This document shows positions 23,171-34,819 of a stretch of 64,000 nucleotides of DNA, in pieces. Source of the stretch: Hysterangium stoloniferum (Eukaryota > Basidiomycota > Agaricomycetes > Hysterangiales > Hysterangiaceae); the NCBI GenBank assembly GCA_015178975.1, contig WHVD01000092.1:1-64000 (forward strand). The letters are read 5' to 3'. Below the pieces are notes generated by a model. It did not search any database. It saw only the letters and a list, made by a program, of their open reading frames with translations, and was not told the DNA's origin. Each line of letters begins with the position of its first letter. Positions within the stretch are counted from its first letter, which is position 1. A program made the position numbers and the translations under genes.

Positions 23171-24645
23171 TTTAAGAGGATTGTTTTAGATTCAGGTAGA
23201 TTCTTTTAGATTCAGATAGATTCTTTGAGATTCAGATAGATTCTTTTAGATTCAGATAGATTCTTTTAGATTCAGATAGATTCTTTTAGATTCAGATAGA
23301 TTCTTTTAGATTCAGATAGATTCTTTTAGATTCAGATAGATGCTTTTAGATTCAGATAGATTCTTTAAGATTCAGATAGATGCTTTTAGATTCAGATAGA
23401 TTCTTTTAGATTCAGATAGATTCTTTTAGATTCACATAGATTCAGATAGATGCAGATAGATTCTTTTAGATTCTTTTAGATTCAGATAGATTCAGATAGA
23501 TTCTTTTAGATTCACATAGATTCAGATAGATTCTTTTAGATTGACTAGATGCAGATAGATTATTTTAGATTCAGGTAGATTCTTGTAGATTCAGATAGAT
23601 TCTTTTGGATTCAGGTAGATTTTTTTAGATTCACATAGATTCAGATAGATTCTTTGAGATTCAGATAGATTATTTTAGATTCAGGTAGATTCTTGTAGAT
23701 TCAGGTAGATTCTTTTAGATTCACATAGATTCTTTTAGATTCACATAGATTCTTTTAGATTCAGATAGATTCTTTTGGATTCAGATAGATTCTTTTAGGT
23801 TCAGATAGATTCTTTTAGCTTCACATAGATTCACATAGATTCTTTTAGATTCAGATAGATTCTTTTAGATTGACATAGATTCAGATAGATTCTTTTAGAT
23901 TGACTAGATGCAGATAGATTATTTTAGATTCAGGTAGATTCTTGTAGATTCAGATAGATTCTTTTAGATTCACATAGATTCTTTTAGATTCAGGTAGATT
24001 CTTTTAGATTCACATAGATTCAGATAGATTCTTTGAGATTCTTTTAGATTCACATAGATTATTTTAGATTCAGGTAGATTCTTGTAGATTCAGGTAGATT
24101 CTTTTAGATTTAGATAGATTCTTTTAGATTCACATAGATTCTTGTAGATTCAGGGAGATTCTTTTAGATTCAGATAGATTCTTTTAGATTCAGATAGATT
24201 CTTTTAGATTCACATAGATTCTTTTAGATTCAGATAGATTCTTTTAGATTCACATCGATTCAGATAGATTCTTTTAGATTCTTTTAGATTCAGATAGATT
24301 CAGATAGATTCAGATAGATTCTTGTAGATTCACATAGATTCAGATAGATTCTTTTAGATTCACATACATGCAGATAGATTATTTTAGATTCTTGTAGATT
24401 CAGATAGATTCTTTTACATTCAGATAGATTATTTTAGATTCACATAGATTCAGATAGATTCTTTTAGATTCACATAGATTCTTTTAGATTCAGGTAGATT
24501 CTTTTAGATTCAGATAGATTCATATAGATTCAGATAGATTCACAAAGATCCTTTTAGATTCACATAGATTCAGATAGATTGTTTGAGATTCAGATAGATT
24601 TACATAGATTCACATAGATTCACATAGATTCACATAGATTCTTTT
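23171..24645 (+). repeat. 10-bp satellite array, left arm
   Basis: Nearly 1.5 kb of decamers of the form TTCNNNTAGA. The main variants are TTCTTTTAGA, TTCAGATAGA, TTCACATAGA, TTCAGGTAGA and TTCTTGTAGA, often alternating to give a higher-order 20-bp pattern. Occasional 9-mers (TTGACTAGA, about 23,541 and 23,901) shift the phase. Confidence 0.95.
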
Positions 24646-24654
24646 ATGGTTTAG

Positions 24655-25440
24655 GGTGAATCTAAAAGAATCTAAAAGAATCTATCTGAATCTCAAACAA
24701 TCTATCTGAATCTATGTGAATCTAAAAGAATCTACCTGAATCTAAAAGAATCTATCTGAATCTCAAAGAATTTATCTGAATCTAAGAGAATCTACCTGAA
24801 TCTAAAATAATCTATCTGAATCTATGTGAATCTAAAAGAATCTATCTGAATCTAAAAGAATCTATGTGAAGCTAAAAGAATTTATCTGAACCTAAAAGAA
24901 TCTATCTGAATCCAAAAGAATCTATCTGAATCTAAAAGAATCTCTGTGAATCTAAAAGAATCTATCTGAATCTAAAAGAATCTACCTGAATCTACAAGAA
25001 TCTACCTGAATCTAAAATAATCTATCTGAATCTAAAAGAATCTCAAAGAATCTATCTGAATCTATGTGAATATAAAAGAATCTACCTGAATCTAAAAGAA
25101 TCTATCTGAATCTACAAGAATCTACCTGAATCTAAAATAATCTATCTGCATCTAGTCAATCTAAAAGAATCTATCTGAATCTATGTCAATCTAAAAGAAT
25201 CTATCTGAATCTAAAAGAATCTATCTGAATCTAAAAGAATCTATCTGAACCTAAAAGAATCTATCTGAATCTATCTGAATCTATCTGAATCTATCTGAAT
25301 CTATCTGAATCTAAAAGAATCTATCTGAATCCAAAAGAATCTATCTGAATCTAAAAGAATCTATCTGAATCTAAAAGAATCTATCTGAATCTAAAAGAAT
25401 CTATCTGAATCTAAAAGAATCTACCTGAATCTAAAACAAT
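24655..25440 (-). repeat. 10-bp satellite array, right arm (inverted)
   Basis: About 0.8 kb of the same decamers in reverse complement (TCTAAAAGAA, TCTATCTGAA, TCTATGTGAA). It includes one shared 9-mer variant (about 25,151), which indicates descent from the other arm rather than independent growth. It is about half as long as the left arm. Confidence 0.95.
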
Positions 25441-26011
25441 CCTCTTAAATATTTGTGAATCATGCTCAATCAGGAAAAATCAGTTCAAGGTTTCTCATCT
25501 TGAAAAACCTTTAAGAAACTCATGTGAAATTGTTAATTTCTTCAAGATTTCACCAACACATTTTTTGAATTTCCATAGTGTTTGTGGCCAAGGAAAATCT
25601 TATTGAAATCTATCATTATTCAATGATTTCCCATATAATTAAATTGTCAATTTCATTATGGGTTTTCCCCTTGACAAAACATTAACAAAACATTGTCTTG
25701 GCACAAGATTTTCCTGGTAAACAATTATAGTTTTCACCCAATTCCCTGAGCAGAAAAATTGAGCAGAAATATGTTGTTTTCAATTGATTTCTCTAGGCAA
25801 ATTATTACAGTTTTCATAGAATTCTGTTGGGTGGAAAAACCTAAGAAAACCCAGGGTTTTTTAAGAATTTCCCCATTTAGAAAATCCACAGAAAATAGGC
25901 TATTTCCAACAATGTTTCCTTAGAATTTCCTGATCAACATCTTTAGGGTTTTCAGATTCAAATTTTGTCCTCAGAAAAACCTACTAAAACTCAAGATTTT
26001 CGAACAGTTTT

Positions 26012-27725
26012 TCAGTTCAAAGAATGCTTAGCAAATTTGGCCAAATAGCAAGATTTTTTGAAGGTTTTGCAACTCCAAAAATCTTGGGGTGCCTCCAGTG
26101 CTATATATCGTGATATACCTGGCCACCAAAAGTTGCGACTGATCAGCTCTAAGGTCTTCCATCGTCCTGCATGGCCAGCAACCCGAGAGTCATGATGCTG
26201 TTCCACAATTCTACGCCTCAGTTCTGGGTCAGTCGGTACGTATATTTTTCCCCGATACAATACCAGTCCATCCTCCTCTGACCATTCCATTAATCTGATG
26301 GATTGGCCACCAGATTTTCAGAGCTCCTTCACTGCTTCCTCCTGTTCACCCTTCTCATTCAAATAGCAGTGAGAAATTCACGTTCTGGCCCATATATTGA
26401 CACACCCTCCATGGCTCGAATTGCAAAAAACTCTGGTTTAAGTAGGGTTATGTCTGAGTTGTCACCCTCACCAGAGCCATGGTCAGGCCGGTGAGAGAGT
26501 GCATCAGTTTTGCCCATCGAGTGTCCTGGTCGGTGGTGCAGTTGGAAATCAAAACATGCCAGGAACAGGGACCATCTGGCCTGTCTTTGATTTAACTTCT
26601 TTGAAGACATGAAGTACTCCAGGTTTTTGTGGTCAGTCCACACCTCCACTGAGTGTCATGCCCCCTCTAGAAAATGTCTCCACTCATCAAAGGCACGGAT
26701 CACTGCAAGCATCTCTTTGTCATGGATCTCATAATTGCATTCAACAGCTGACAGGCTTTTTGAGTAAAAGGCAACAGGATGCCACTTTCCATCATCCAGC
26801 TGTTGTGAGAGGACTGCTCCAGTGGCATAGTCTGATGAGTCAGCTTCAACTCGAAATGGTTTTGAGTCATCGGGCATTGTCAGAATCAGTGCATTTGTAA
26901 CCAGATCCTTGAGGAAAAGGAAAGCTTGGTCCTCTGTTATAGTCCACCTCCAAGCTGATTCCTTTTTTGTGAGGTCAAACAGTGGTCGTGCATGGTGGGA
27001 GAAATCCGCTATAAATTGCCTATAGAAGTTGGTAAACCCAAGGAAGGCTTGTACCTCTTTCCGGATAGTTGGAGTGGGCCAATCACGCACACCTGACACC
27101 TTAATTGGGTCCATCTCTGCTTGGTTTTCAGATATGACTAGGCCCAGGTATTCAATCTTCGTTCTTTCGAACTCACATTTCTCTGGCTTAAGGTAGAGTT
27201 TATACTCACGAAGATGCTCAAGGACCAGTAATAGGACACGGCGATGTTCCTCAAGTGTCTTGGTAAAGATGAGGATGTCATCCAGGTAGACACATACAAC
27301 TCCTTCAGCAATCAAATCCCAGAAGATATGGGATTCATCATAGTCTGGAAGGTTGCTGGGCTATTAGCGAGACCGAGAAACATGACTAATGGTTCAAACA
27401 ACCCTCTATTTGTTTGGAAGGCAGCCTTCCACTCATCCCCTTCTTTTATGCAAACATTGTTGTAGCCCCATCTAACATCAAGCTTTGTGAAATACTGTGC
27501 CCCTTTCAATCGATTTACTAGCTCTGAAATGAGTGGGAGTGGATATCGATTTTTTATGGTTTGGTCATTCAGTATACGATAATCTTGGACAAGTCGAAGG
27601 GAGCCATCCTTCTTCTTGATGAAGAAAACTGGGGATGCCATGGGTGACTTAGAAGGACATATCTGACCGGTTGCCAAGTTTTCAGCAATAAAGATATCCA
27701 GCTCTGTCTGCTCATTGAGGGACAT
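26012..27725 (-). pseudogene. reverse transcriptase, RNase H and integrase N-terminus of element 1
   Basis: RT motifs in order are VFFIKKKDGSLRLVQDYR, FTKLDVRWGYNNV, LGLANSPATFQ and the catalytic VCVYLDDILIF. The join at about 27,313 is frameshifted (two overlapping frames). RNase H follows with EADSSDYATGAVLSQ, NYEIHDKEMLAVI and [11 protein letters not shown]. The integrase zinc domain begins HHDSRVAGHAGRW...FWWPGISRYI, where the fold-back element interrupts it at 26,100. Some in-frame stops and frame changes are present, for example between 26,359 and 26,290. Confidence 0.9.
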
Positions 27726-27791
27726 AGGGTAGACCTTGCAATTGGTTGATTTTGCATCAGGGATTAGTTCAATTGCATGGTCCCAAGGCTT

Positions 27792-28778
27792 TCAATCTGG
27801 TAGTGAATCAAATGACTCCTTAGAAAACACATCTTCAAAGGTGTGGAGATACTCTGGGACAACATGTCGGAAACCTTTTGGGCTCGGTGTGTTGAACCTT
27901 GCACTAGCCTCTGCTAATCTCTGAGACACTGTAGCAGATGCTCGAATCTGACTTGGAGTTAGCTCTGGGTGCAGCACTGTGACAAATACCCGATCTCCAT
28001 CTTCAATTGAGTCATCCATTTGGTCCTCCACCTCATCAGACTGATCAGGTAGCAAGTCAGGAATTGGCTCTTCTATTTCCTCCAATATGAAGATTGGGGC
28101 TGGGGCGTCTCTGCAAGCTTGTAAACATCTGATCTCTTCACGTGCCCGGAGGGTTGATATTTTACACTCTTTACAGTGTGGGTTGCAACGAGTCATCTTG
28201 ACTTCTTGTGTCTGCCAATTTATCTCAGGATTGTGATCCTGAAGCCAGGTATAGCCAAGCAAAATGGATTCCTTCCCAAGCTTGGTGACTGCAAATAGTG
28301 CCTTCTCTGAGTGGTCCTTGTAACGGAGGACCAGTTCAGCAACTTCAGTGATTGAACCTGCTTCGCTGGGTGTCCCATCTACATTGTACACATGGATTGG
28401 GTAAAGGAATGATCGTGTGGCAATTCCATTTTCATGCACATAGTCTTGGTCAATGAACAAACCAGTTGCACCACAATCAACCAATGCACGAGTTGATCGG
28501 AGGAGACCAGTATCAGTTGTTTGGAGTTCAACTTTCAGGTGTAATGATTTGGCAGTTGCAGTTGAGGCAATAATGAAAGATTTTGGAAGACGGCATTCCC
28601 AAACTGGTCTTCTATGATGTGAATGGACAGAAAGGGGCTTGGATGGGGTAGGTATAACTTGAATTCCAGTGTCCTCACTCAATGGAGGTTCAACTTCAGA
28701 TGTATTAACTGTACATACATCATCAACTGAGAGGACACTGAATCTATTTGAAAGTGGCAGCGAGGGCATACCCTTCAC
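27792..28778 (-). pseudogene. aspartic protease region of element 1
   Basis: A 328-codon frame has the retroviral-type protease active site ALVDCGATGLFID, with Cys in place of the more usual Ser or Thr of D-S/T-G, followed by a linker leading to RT (DLLPDQSDEVEDQ, FRHVVPEYLHTFEDVFSKE). Cleavage of the Gag-Pol polyprotein is the expected role. It overlaps the gag frame near 28,778. Confidence 0.85.
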
Positions 28779-29930
28779 TCGCTGCTGTCGGGAAAACCTG
28801 AAACAGGCTGTAGATCAGCCCCTCTCGGAGAATCATCAGCTTCGGCCACCCTACTACAAGCAATTCGGACATCTGCTTCAGCAAGCAGGATATCCATGTC
28901 CTGTCCTTCCTGATCAAGGCTGGTGAGTAACAAATGGATCCTCTGCAGTTTACGAGGGCAGTCTCGACTGAAGTGACCCGGTTGACGACATTCAAAGCAG
29001 AGGGTTGAAGGAAGGCCACGGCCTTTGGTTGCATCGATGTCCATCACATTGATTGGCCTAGAGGGTAGAGTCGGTGTAGGATGTGGGGGAACGACACGGG
29101 TACAACGCGGGGGAGTGAACGCAGGTACAACGTGAGGAAACGTCACGGATTTCAATGCGACTGGTCGCGTGGTGATGCCTGCCGAATGAAAGATTTTGTT
29201 CGCATTTCAGTTTCGGTCGAAGCGGGAAGTGGCATCATACCAGCCTTGCTCGTCGTCGTCCTTCGGGCAGTTCTCCATCGTTGTGACCTGGGTCTGGATA
29301 TTTGGTAAGAGGCTGTGTCGATATTTCATTACGATAGCTAACGAGTCTTTGTAACCCACAAGGTCAACGAGTTCGCGAAACTTGTCAGTGTACTCGTTGA
29401 CGGTTCTTTGGGCTTGATAGTACATTGTTCCTTCTAATTTGATACAGGCCGTTGCTGCTTCGTCAGCTGGAAAGAATTCGTGCTCAAAGGTCTGTGCCAA
29501 GGTCTCCCACGGCACCGTCTCTCCTTGACTCCACGACTTCATGAGCCGGTTTGCAAAAAAGGGCGGCTGGGCCAGTTTTCATGAATGACACCACCCACTG
29601 TACCTTCGTCTCGTCCATTTGGAATTTCGACCCGTTCATGCTAATGTATAACAGACACGAATTGTAAAAGGTGCATCCGCCAGATCGATCACTGTCATAC
29701 GCATTCAGGAGTGGCACCTTCGGACCTGAGTTCGTCAAAGCGGCAGAAGGAATTGACATAGGTAATGCTGTCGGCTGTGGAGGATTCACTGGTGGTTGCG
29801 ACTGTACGGTAAGTTGCTGGAGGATTTGCTGCAACAAGTCCATGTTTTGCTTCTGGGAGGATTGGAGTTCATGAATCTCATTACTATGCTGTTCCAGCAC
29901 CTGGTGAGGATCAGTTATAGAAGCTGACAT
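28775..29930 (-). pseudogene. gag of element 1 (capsid and zinc knuckle)
   Basis: The likely start at 29,930 (MSASITDPHQVLEQHSN) leads into a coiled-coil-like Gln-rich region, a capsid part (WETLAQTFEHEFFP, YYQAQRTVNEYTDKFRELV) and a CCHC zinc knuckle CFECRQPGHFSRDCP near 28,960-29,000. Frame changes near 29,565 and 29,200 break it into three open stretches. Confidence 0.85.
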
Positions 29931-30069
29931 GATGCTAAAAATGAGGGAAGGGAACTGCGCATAAATTCGAAGTCAATTAGATCTGTATAAATGTTTGAAC
30001 TCGCGATCTTGAATATGGTTCGAAAAATAGCAGCGGTAATTTCAGTCACTCAATGTGAGACTTTTCTTC

Positions 30070-30371
30070 TGTAAGGGCAACTCTCTAGACCACACTAACT
30101 CGCACTATGACTGAGTTGGGGTCTTAGCAGGGGAAATCTGAAGTGAGTTTATACCTGTCTAATTACATACATGTAGAATACAATATTACTTACCTAGCAG
30201 AGGAAATCTGAAGAGAAAAGTCTAAGGAATCCTTGGCTAGTGGGTGACTAACTAAAGGTGCAGCTGAGTTTGAAAATGTGATAACAACAAGGTGCCCCTC
30301 TCAGTCTTGACTTATGAAACTATATTAAGGAGAGTGAGAGAAAATGGAAAACTTAAGATTGTTCCCTGACA
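30070..30371 (-). repeat. 5' LTR of chromovirus element 1
   Basis: 302 bp. It carries a 9-bp insertion relative to the 3' LTR (AGACCACAC region). No convincing TGG-type primer-binding site follows it in element direction, so self-priming or a decayed site is possible. Confidence 0.9.
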
Positions 30372-31300
30372 ACCACCCCAGGTGTATTCTCCACTACCAC
30401 CAAATCCAGGCACTTGAATAAAATCATCCCTTCTACAATGACAATGAACCCCCTTCCTTTCAGCAAACCCATCGTAGTCCTAAGCAGGATCACTCTGATG
30501 GCCTTGATACTCCCATCAGTGTTCCTATGTCGCATTATTTCCATCTCCACTTGGATATTCACAGGCAGAATCTCAAACACTCAGCATGTGTATATACCCT
30601 TCTTTCTCACATTGCCACCTCCTCCACCATACTCACATTACTGCTACAGCACCTATGTCAACACCCCCTCACAAAGTTTTTTATCAGTCATCCTTCACCA
30701 CTACGTCTCACATACCCAGTTCAAGATGTTGGATATACTGACTGAAATGTCTATATCACTTGGCTACCAGCTCCCAGGTCTCAACAGGTCTTTTAGTCCC
30801 TTCTTGGCTGCTGTCACAGGATTCAAGTTATTCACAAACCTCAAGTTGAACCTGGAGCAAGCTGTGGGATTATTTGATTGGCTTCCCATGAGTGACATGA
30901 AACACTCCTTGTATTTGGTTTGTTACATTGATGTGTGAGTGGCAGTGGCTCTTATTTGTTGCCTGCTATGTTGACACTTCCTGGTTGCATTCCCCTTGAC
31001 TGCATCTATTCTCAAAAGGCAGCCTTGCAACAGTGTTGATGAGCAAGCCATTCAGAGGCAGAACCGAACAGCGTCATGCACTTTCCACATGCACTGTGTG
31101 CACACATCAAGGAGACGATCTGTCGTGAGCTCAAGCGACGGTGAGTGTTATATGCAGCAACAAATAGTTACATACTTGACAATGATTTTCTAGACATGCT
31201 GCAGTCATCGGCAGTGTGTGTATTGTATTGCCTTGATGCACATCGCTCTGGTATTCATGCTGCTCGGCGCCATTGTGTACTTTGCACACTCGTCTTCAAA
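30372..31300. other. right flank of element 1; possible coding remnants
   Basis: Minus-strand frame 30,353-30,580 (MFEILPVNIQVEMEIMR...) runs into the chromovirus and matches in frame the sequence on its other side. Around 30,790-30,930 both strands are open, and I cannot decide which, if either, is coding. No family is recognised. Confidence 0.3.
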
Positions 31301-31458
31301 AGGCACATGTCAGGGGTGAGCACGTGGCTGATCACACACCGGCTGTAGATATGGGAATGTTGAAGGTGCCAATGCGGCTGATTATGCACCCGCTGCAGAT
31401 GACGGGAATGTCGAGGGCACCAATGCAGCTGATCACCCACCCACTGTGGATGATGGTA

Positions 31459-33907
31459 CAGTCAACTCTGATATAACCCATACCCCATATACCCCATACT
31501 CCTTAATAACCCATAGGATTTTCAATTTCCCAAGTCAGTTTGCAGGCATTTTGTATTGATAACCCATACTCTCCAATAACCAATAACCCATACTGATTTT
31601 TGGTCATCATAACCCATACATATGTATACTCGGATAACCCTGACATAATACATTAGGAAATTATTTGGTTATATAATCATTGATTTTACATACAGTACAT
31701 ACATATGTGTCCCAAAATGGCAACAATAACTGGAAACCAATCTAAGATACTAACCTCTCTCATCATGAAACCTGTTGAGGTTCTAAAAAAAGGATTAACT
31801 AAGCTTTATGACCAGATTCAAGAACGGAGAGCCAGGCTCGAGGTCGAGTTGAAAGCTGGTCAACCCATATCAGAGGTTGATCAGACTGGCTTGATGGTGA
31901 TGGGAATTTGATAGATGAAGAAAGGGTGGTGGAGACATTGGATAGTGCATCTGACTATGAACAAGGCTTTGCCAGGTTGGATTCACAGGCCAAAACAGTT
32001 GTACAGAAGCTGCAGAGACTTGCGGAGAGTGGTAGGAAGAATGAGGCCCCTTCAAAGAAGCGAAAGTGTAAGACTTCAAAATTTCTATGTTATATAGATG
32101 TACATTGCAGGTTGTACTCAGTAAATTGTTTGTAGGCCCAACTACCAGTGATATTCCCACACATGGTGGGAAACCCCTCAAGCCATTTGCAGATTCTTGG
32201 AAAAAAGAAAATGCAACACTTCAACAAAGAATTGAGATCCTAAATTGGCATAATGCCAATGGTAAGGTCCAGAAGAAAACAGCAAATCATTTTTGTACAA
32301 TCTATCCCAGCCTCAAAATCACGCAGCCACTTGTCTCAGCATGGGTCAAGGATGAAGCAAGGTGGCAAGCAGAGTATGAAAGCAGCAGAAGTTCAGCATG
32401 CTCAGCCAAAAGGATTCATCAAACACAGCATCCAGAGGTTACGGAGATGTTGGACCTTTGGGTTTCAAAGGCAATGGCAGACAAGCTGTTTCTTACTGGC
32501 GAAGTTCTTCACCAGAAATGGAAAACATTTCCTGACCTTGTAGGTATACCAGATGATGAACGTCTCAACCTGAGTGATGCATGGTTGAGCAGTTTTAAAG
32601 CACACAATGGATTGAAGGATATGAAGCGGGATAGTGAAGCTGCCTCTGCACCTCCTGATACGGTCGAAAAGGAGCAGCTGCGAATTCAAGAGCTTATCAA
32701 AAAAGAAGGCTACAAGCCATGTAATATTTTCAATGCAGATGAATCTTCTCTCTTCTATGCGTGAGTTCTCTTTGATTTTTGAATGTTGATTAGGCTTGAT
32801 TAAAAATATTTACAGTATGCCTCCAGATCGGAATAATGCAAAGGCATGGATGACAGGCACTCTCTATCAGGAGTGGCTATTAGATTGGGATAGGAAGCTC
32901 TGGAATGAAGACTGGAAGATTTTACTTTTGCAGGACAACTTCTCAGGACACATCATCCCAGAGAACCTCACCAACATATGAGTTGTTAATGTCAAGCCCA
33001 ACCTCACTGCACACATTCAACCCAATGACCAGGGAATCATTCACTGTTTCAAGGCAAAATATTGTGCTTGATTTATCAACCGTGCTATCCACCTCTATGA
33101 AGCTGGTGTCACCCCATCACAAATCTACAACATTGATCAGCTTGAAGCTATGTGACTTGCTGATGATGCATGGAATGAGGTGGACACAACAACGATCCGA
33201 AACTCCTGGCATAAAGCCAACATCCTTCCCAACACCAACTCATCACCATCATCACCCCTCATTCAACCATCCCTTCCCATCTCATTGCTAATCCATGCCA
33301 CCGAATTACACAACCCGAGTGATCCTATTGTGCATGCTGAGAACACTGTCCATGACACATTGGATGATTTAGAACTTACTGGGGCCCTCCAACGCTCGAA
33401 CTGAATGGATATCGCAGAACTTCTCAACCCAGCTGCTGAGATACACAATATCTTCAAGTCAACTGATGAAGATATCTACCAAGCTGTAATGGATGCAAAA
33501 GTGTTGCAGGAAGCAAATGGTGAAGGGAATAGCAATGAAGCAGACAGCAACAGTGGGCTTGTCGAACTGGCTCCTACACGCAGTGAAGCACTCCAGGCAG
33601 CATTAGTTTTGGGAAAATACATCAAAGAATCCGATGATCCATTTGTGCGTAAGTTGGAGTTGATGCTGGGCTCATTAGGGAAGAGGACACGGGTTCTTGA
33701 GATGCAATCCATGAAAGAGACAAAATTGAATAGTTATTTCGAACCTAAATAGTTTGCGTCCTACAGTAATGTTAGTAGGTTTGAATTTATATAGACAGTT
33801 GTGAACTTTGCCTCATCAATGATCAACCTCCCTCATAACCCATACTCTCCCAAAACCCATACCCCTGGACCTATCCCAAGATGTATGGGTTATAACAGAG
33901 TCGACGG
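31459..33907 (+). mobile_element. Tc1/mariner-superfamily pogo-like element
   Basis: 2449 bp with imperfect terminal inverted repeats CAGTCAACTCTGATATAACC and the inverse of CCGTCGACTCTGTTATAACC, flanked by TA dinucleotides (31,457-31,458 and 33,908-33,909). The sub-terminal sequence is rich in ATAACCCATA. It contains a transposase relic on the same strand. Confidence 0.88.
31705..33752 (+). pseudogene. pogo-type transposase (CENP-B HTH plus DDE), internally deleted
   Basis: The N-terminal part (32,120-32,764) has the CENP-B-like helix-turn-helix pair (LQQRIEILNWHN, HPEVTEMLDLWVSKA, LSDAWLSSFKAHNGL) and the first catalytic Asp in IFNADESSLFYA. A 55-bp GT-AG intron follows. The next exon begins MPPDRNNAKAWMTGTLY: most of the usual segment between PPD and AWMT is deleted. 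The second Asp is in LLLQDNFSGH and the third acidic region in HIQPNDQGIIHCFKAKY. Stops occur after NLTNI, KYCA and LEAM. The C-terminal part (33,405-33,752) is open, with LGKYIKESDDPFVRKLE. Confidence 0.88.
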
Positions 33908-34819
33908 TAGCATTAAGGGTACTGATGCAGATCCCGACTCTACCCCACGGGGAAGACAAGGGAAAGGGAGTCAGCCTTGGAGAATATGGCCCCCTCTTGC
34001 TGGATGGATCACTGGTCATGGGATCATTCACCCAGAGCATTGGGCAAGGTTTGTCCAATGTCATGTAATTAATGCCATCATATACTGACTTGACTTAATT
34101 TAAGCAGGACCCAATGCCGGGACGCTCCATCCCCACATCATTCCCAAGGCTAATACCACCATCCGCCCCAAGTCACAAACTGCCGGTCATGATATTGTGC
34201 ACGTGGATGATGGTAATGTCAAAGGCACCAATGAAGATCCAGACTGTACCCCACGTATCTCATGGGAAGAAAGGGGGAAGGGGCTCGATCTTGGAGAGTA
34301 TGGCCCCTCATGCTGGATGGATTGCTATTGACGGGATCATACACCCAGCGCATTGTGCAAGGTTTGTCCGACGTCATTTAACTAAGGTCATCGTATACTT
34401 ACTGGACTTAATTTGAGCAGGAGCCAACAATGAGACATTCCACATCAGTTCCAAGACAAATACCACCATCCACCCCAAGTCACAAACTGCCGGTGATGAT
34501 GGATCAGAGTATATAGTACCGATTTCATGTTGTTTATTTTTACTTTTCATCGTATATTACTTAAATATCGTACTATTTACAGAATCTTCCTTCATCGACG
34601 ATGAGGATGAAGCCACTGATCGGAAAGTGTTGGCCTGTATGAGCATGCAGACAGACCTGTCTCCAGCATTTGGTTCCTGCACTTCCTTGATTTGCGGGGA
34701 TCTACAAAAACTCAACAAAATCTGCAATAATTGCAGATATGCCTGTGATAGTGTTGCTCCCGGTTGTCCCATTCGTTCACCATGTTGTGTCTTCCCAACT
34801 CGACCCCCCACACGTTAGC

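Larger units (their letters stand above)
22489..26100. mobile_element. fold-back DNA transposon, CACTA-like ends, built of inverted satellite arrays
   Basis: A 3612-bp element ends CACTGGAGGCACCCC...(inverted)...CCAGTG with the 3-bp duplication CTA (22,486-22,488 and 26,101-26,103). CACTR termini plus 3-bp duplications are the signature of the CACTA (EnSpm/CMC) superfamily. The outer about 0.66-0.67 kb of each end are near-perfect inverted copies rich in GGGTTTT/AAAACCC-like motifs, with one 28-30 bp indel (near 23,130). Inside are two opposed arrays of a 10-bp satellite meeting near 24,645. There is no coding region, so it must have been moved in trans. Confidence 0.82.
20888..30371 (-). mobile_element. 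Ty3/gypsy chromovirus (element 1), complete but inactive
   Basis: Both LTRs and all pol domains in the order gag, protease, reverse transcriptase, RNase H, integrase, chromodomain run on the minus strand. Perfect 5-bp duplications ACCAC flank it (20,883-20,887 and 30,372-30,376). Without the 3.6-kb fold-back element inserted in integrase, the element is about 5.87 kb, normal for a fungal chromovirus. The LTRs differ by about 15 substitutions and one 9-bp indel by eye. Frameshifts in gag and RT, stop codons and a catalytic substitution show it is inactive. Confidence 0.93.
31315..34818 (+). pseudogene. unrecognised repeat-containing gene, split by a pogo element
   Basis: Frames on the plus strand carry short protein repeats of the form (A/V)DDGNVxGTN. 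One unit reads PTVDDG just before 31,457 and resumes SIKGTDADPDSTPR just after 33,907, so the pogo element interrupted it. Downstream a roughly 300-bp unit (an exon with GKG..LGEYGP, a GTTTGT...GCAG intron of about 60 bp, then NTTI.PKSQTAG) occurs twice (33,903-34,200 and 34,205-34,500). A further intron (about 34,515-34,580) leads to FIDDEDEATDRKVLACMSMQ and a Cys-rich tail ending at 34,818. Frame differences between the units suggest decay. No family is recognised. Confidence 0.4.

Noticed and set aside
23171-25440. CRISPR-like appearance of regular short repeats
   Set aside because: Units are contiguous decamers without unique spacers, in a fungal transposon; no cas genes.
30414-30938. 174-codon plus-strand frame with hydrophobic stretches
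   Set aside because: The opposite strand is also partly open and better matches the frame across the chromovirus. No motif or homologue within the window supports it.
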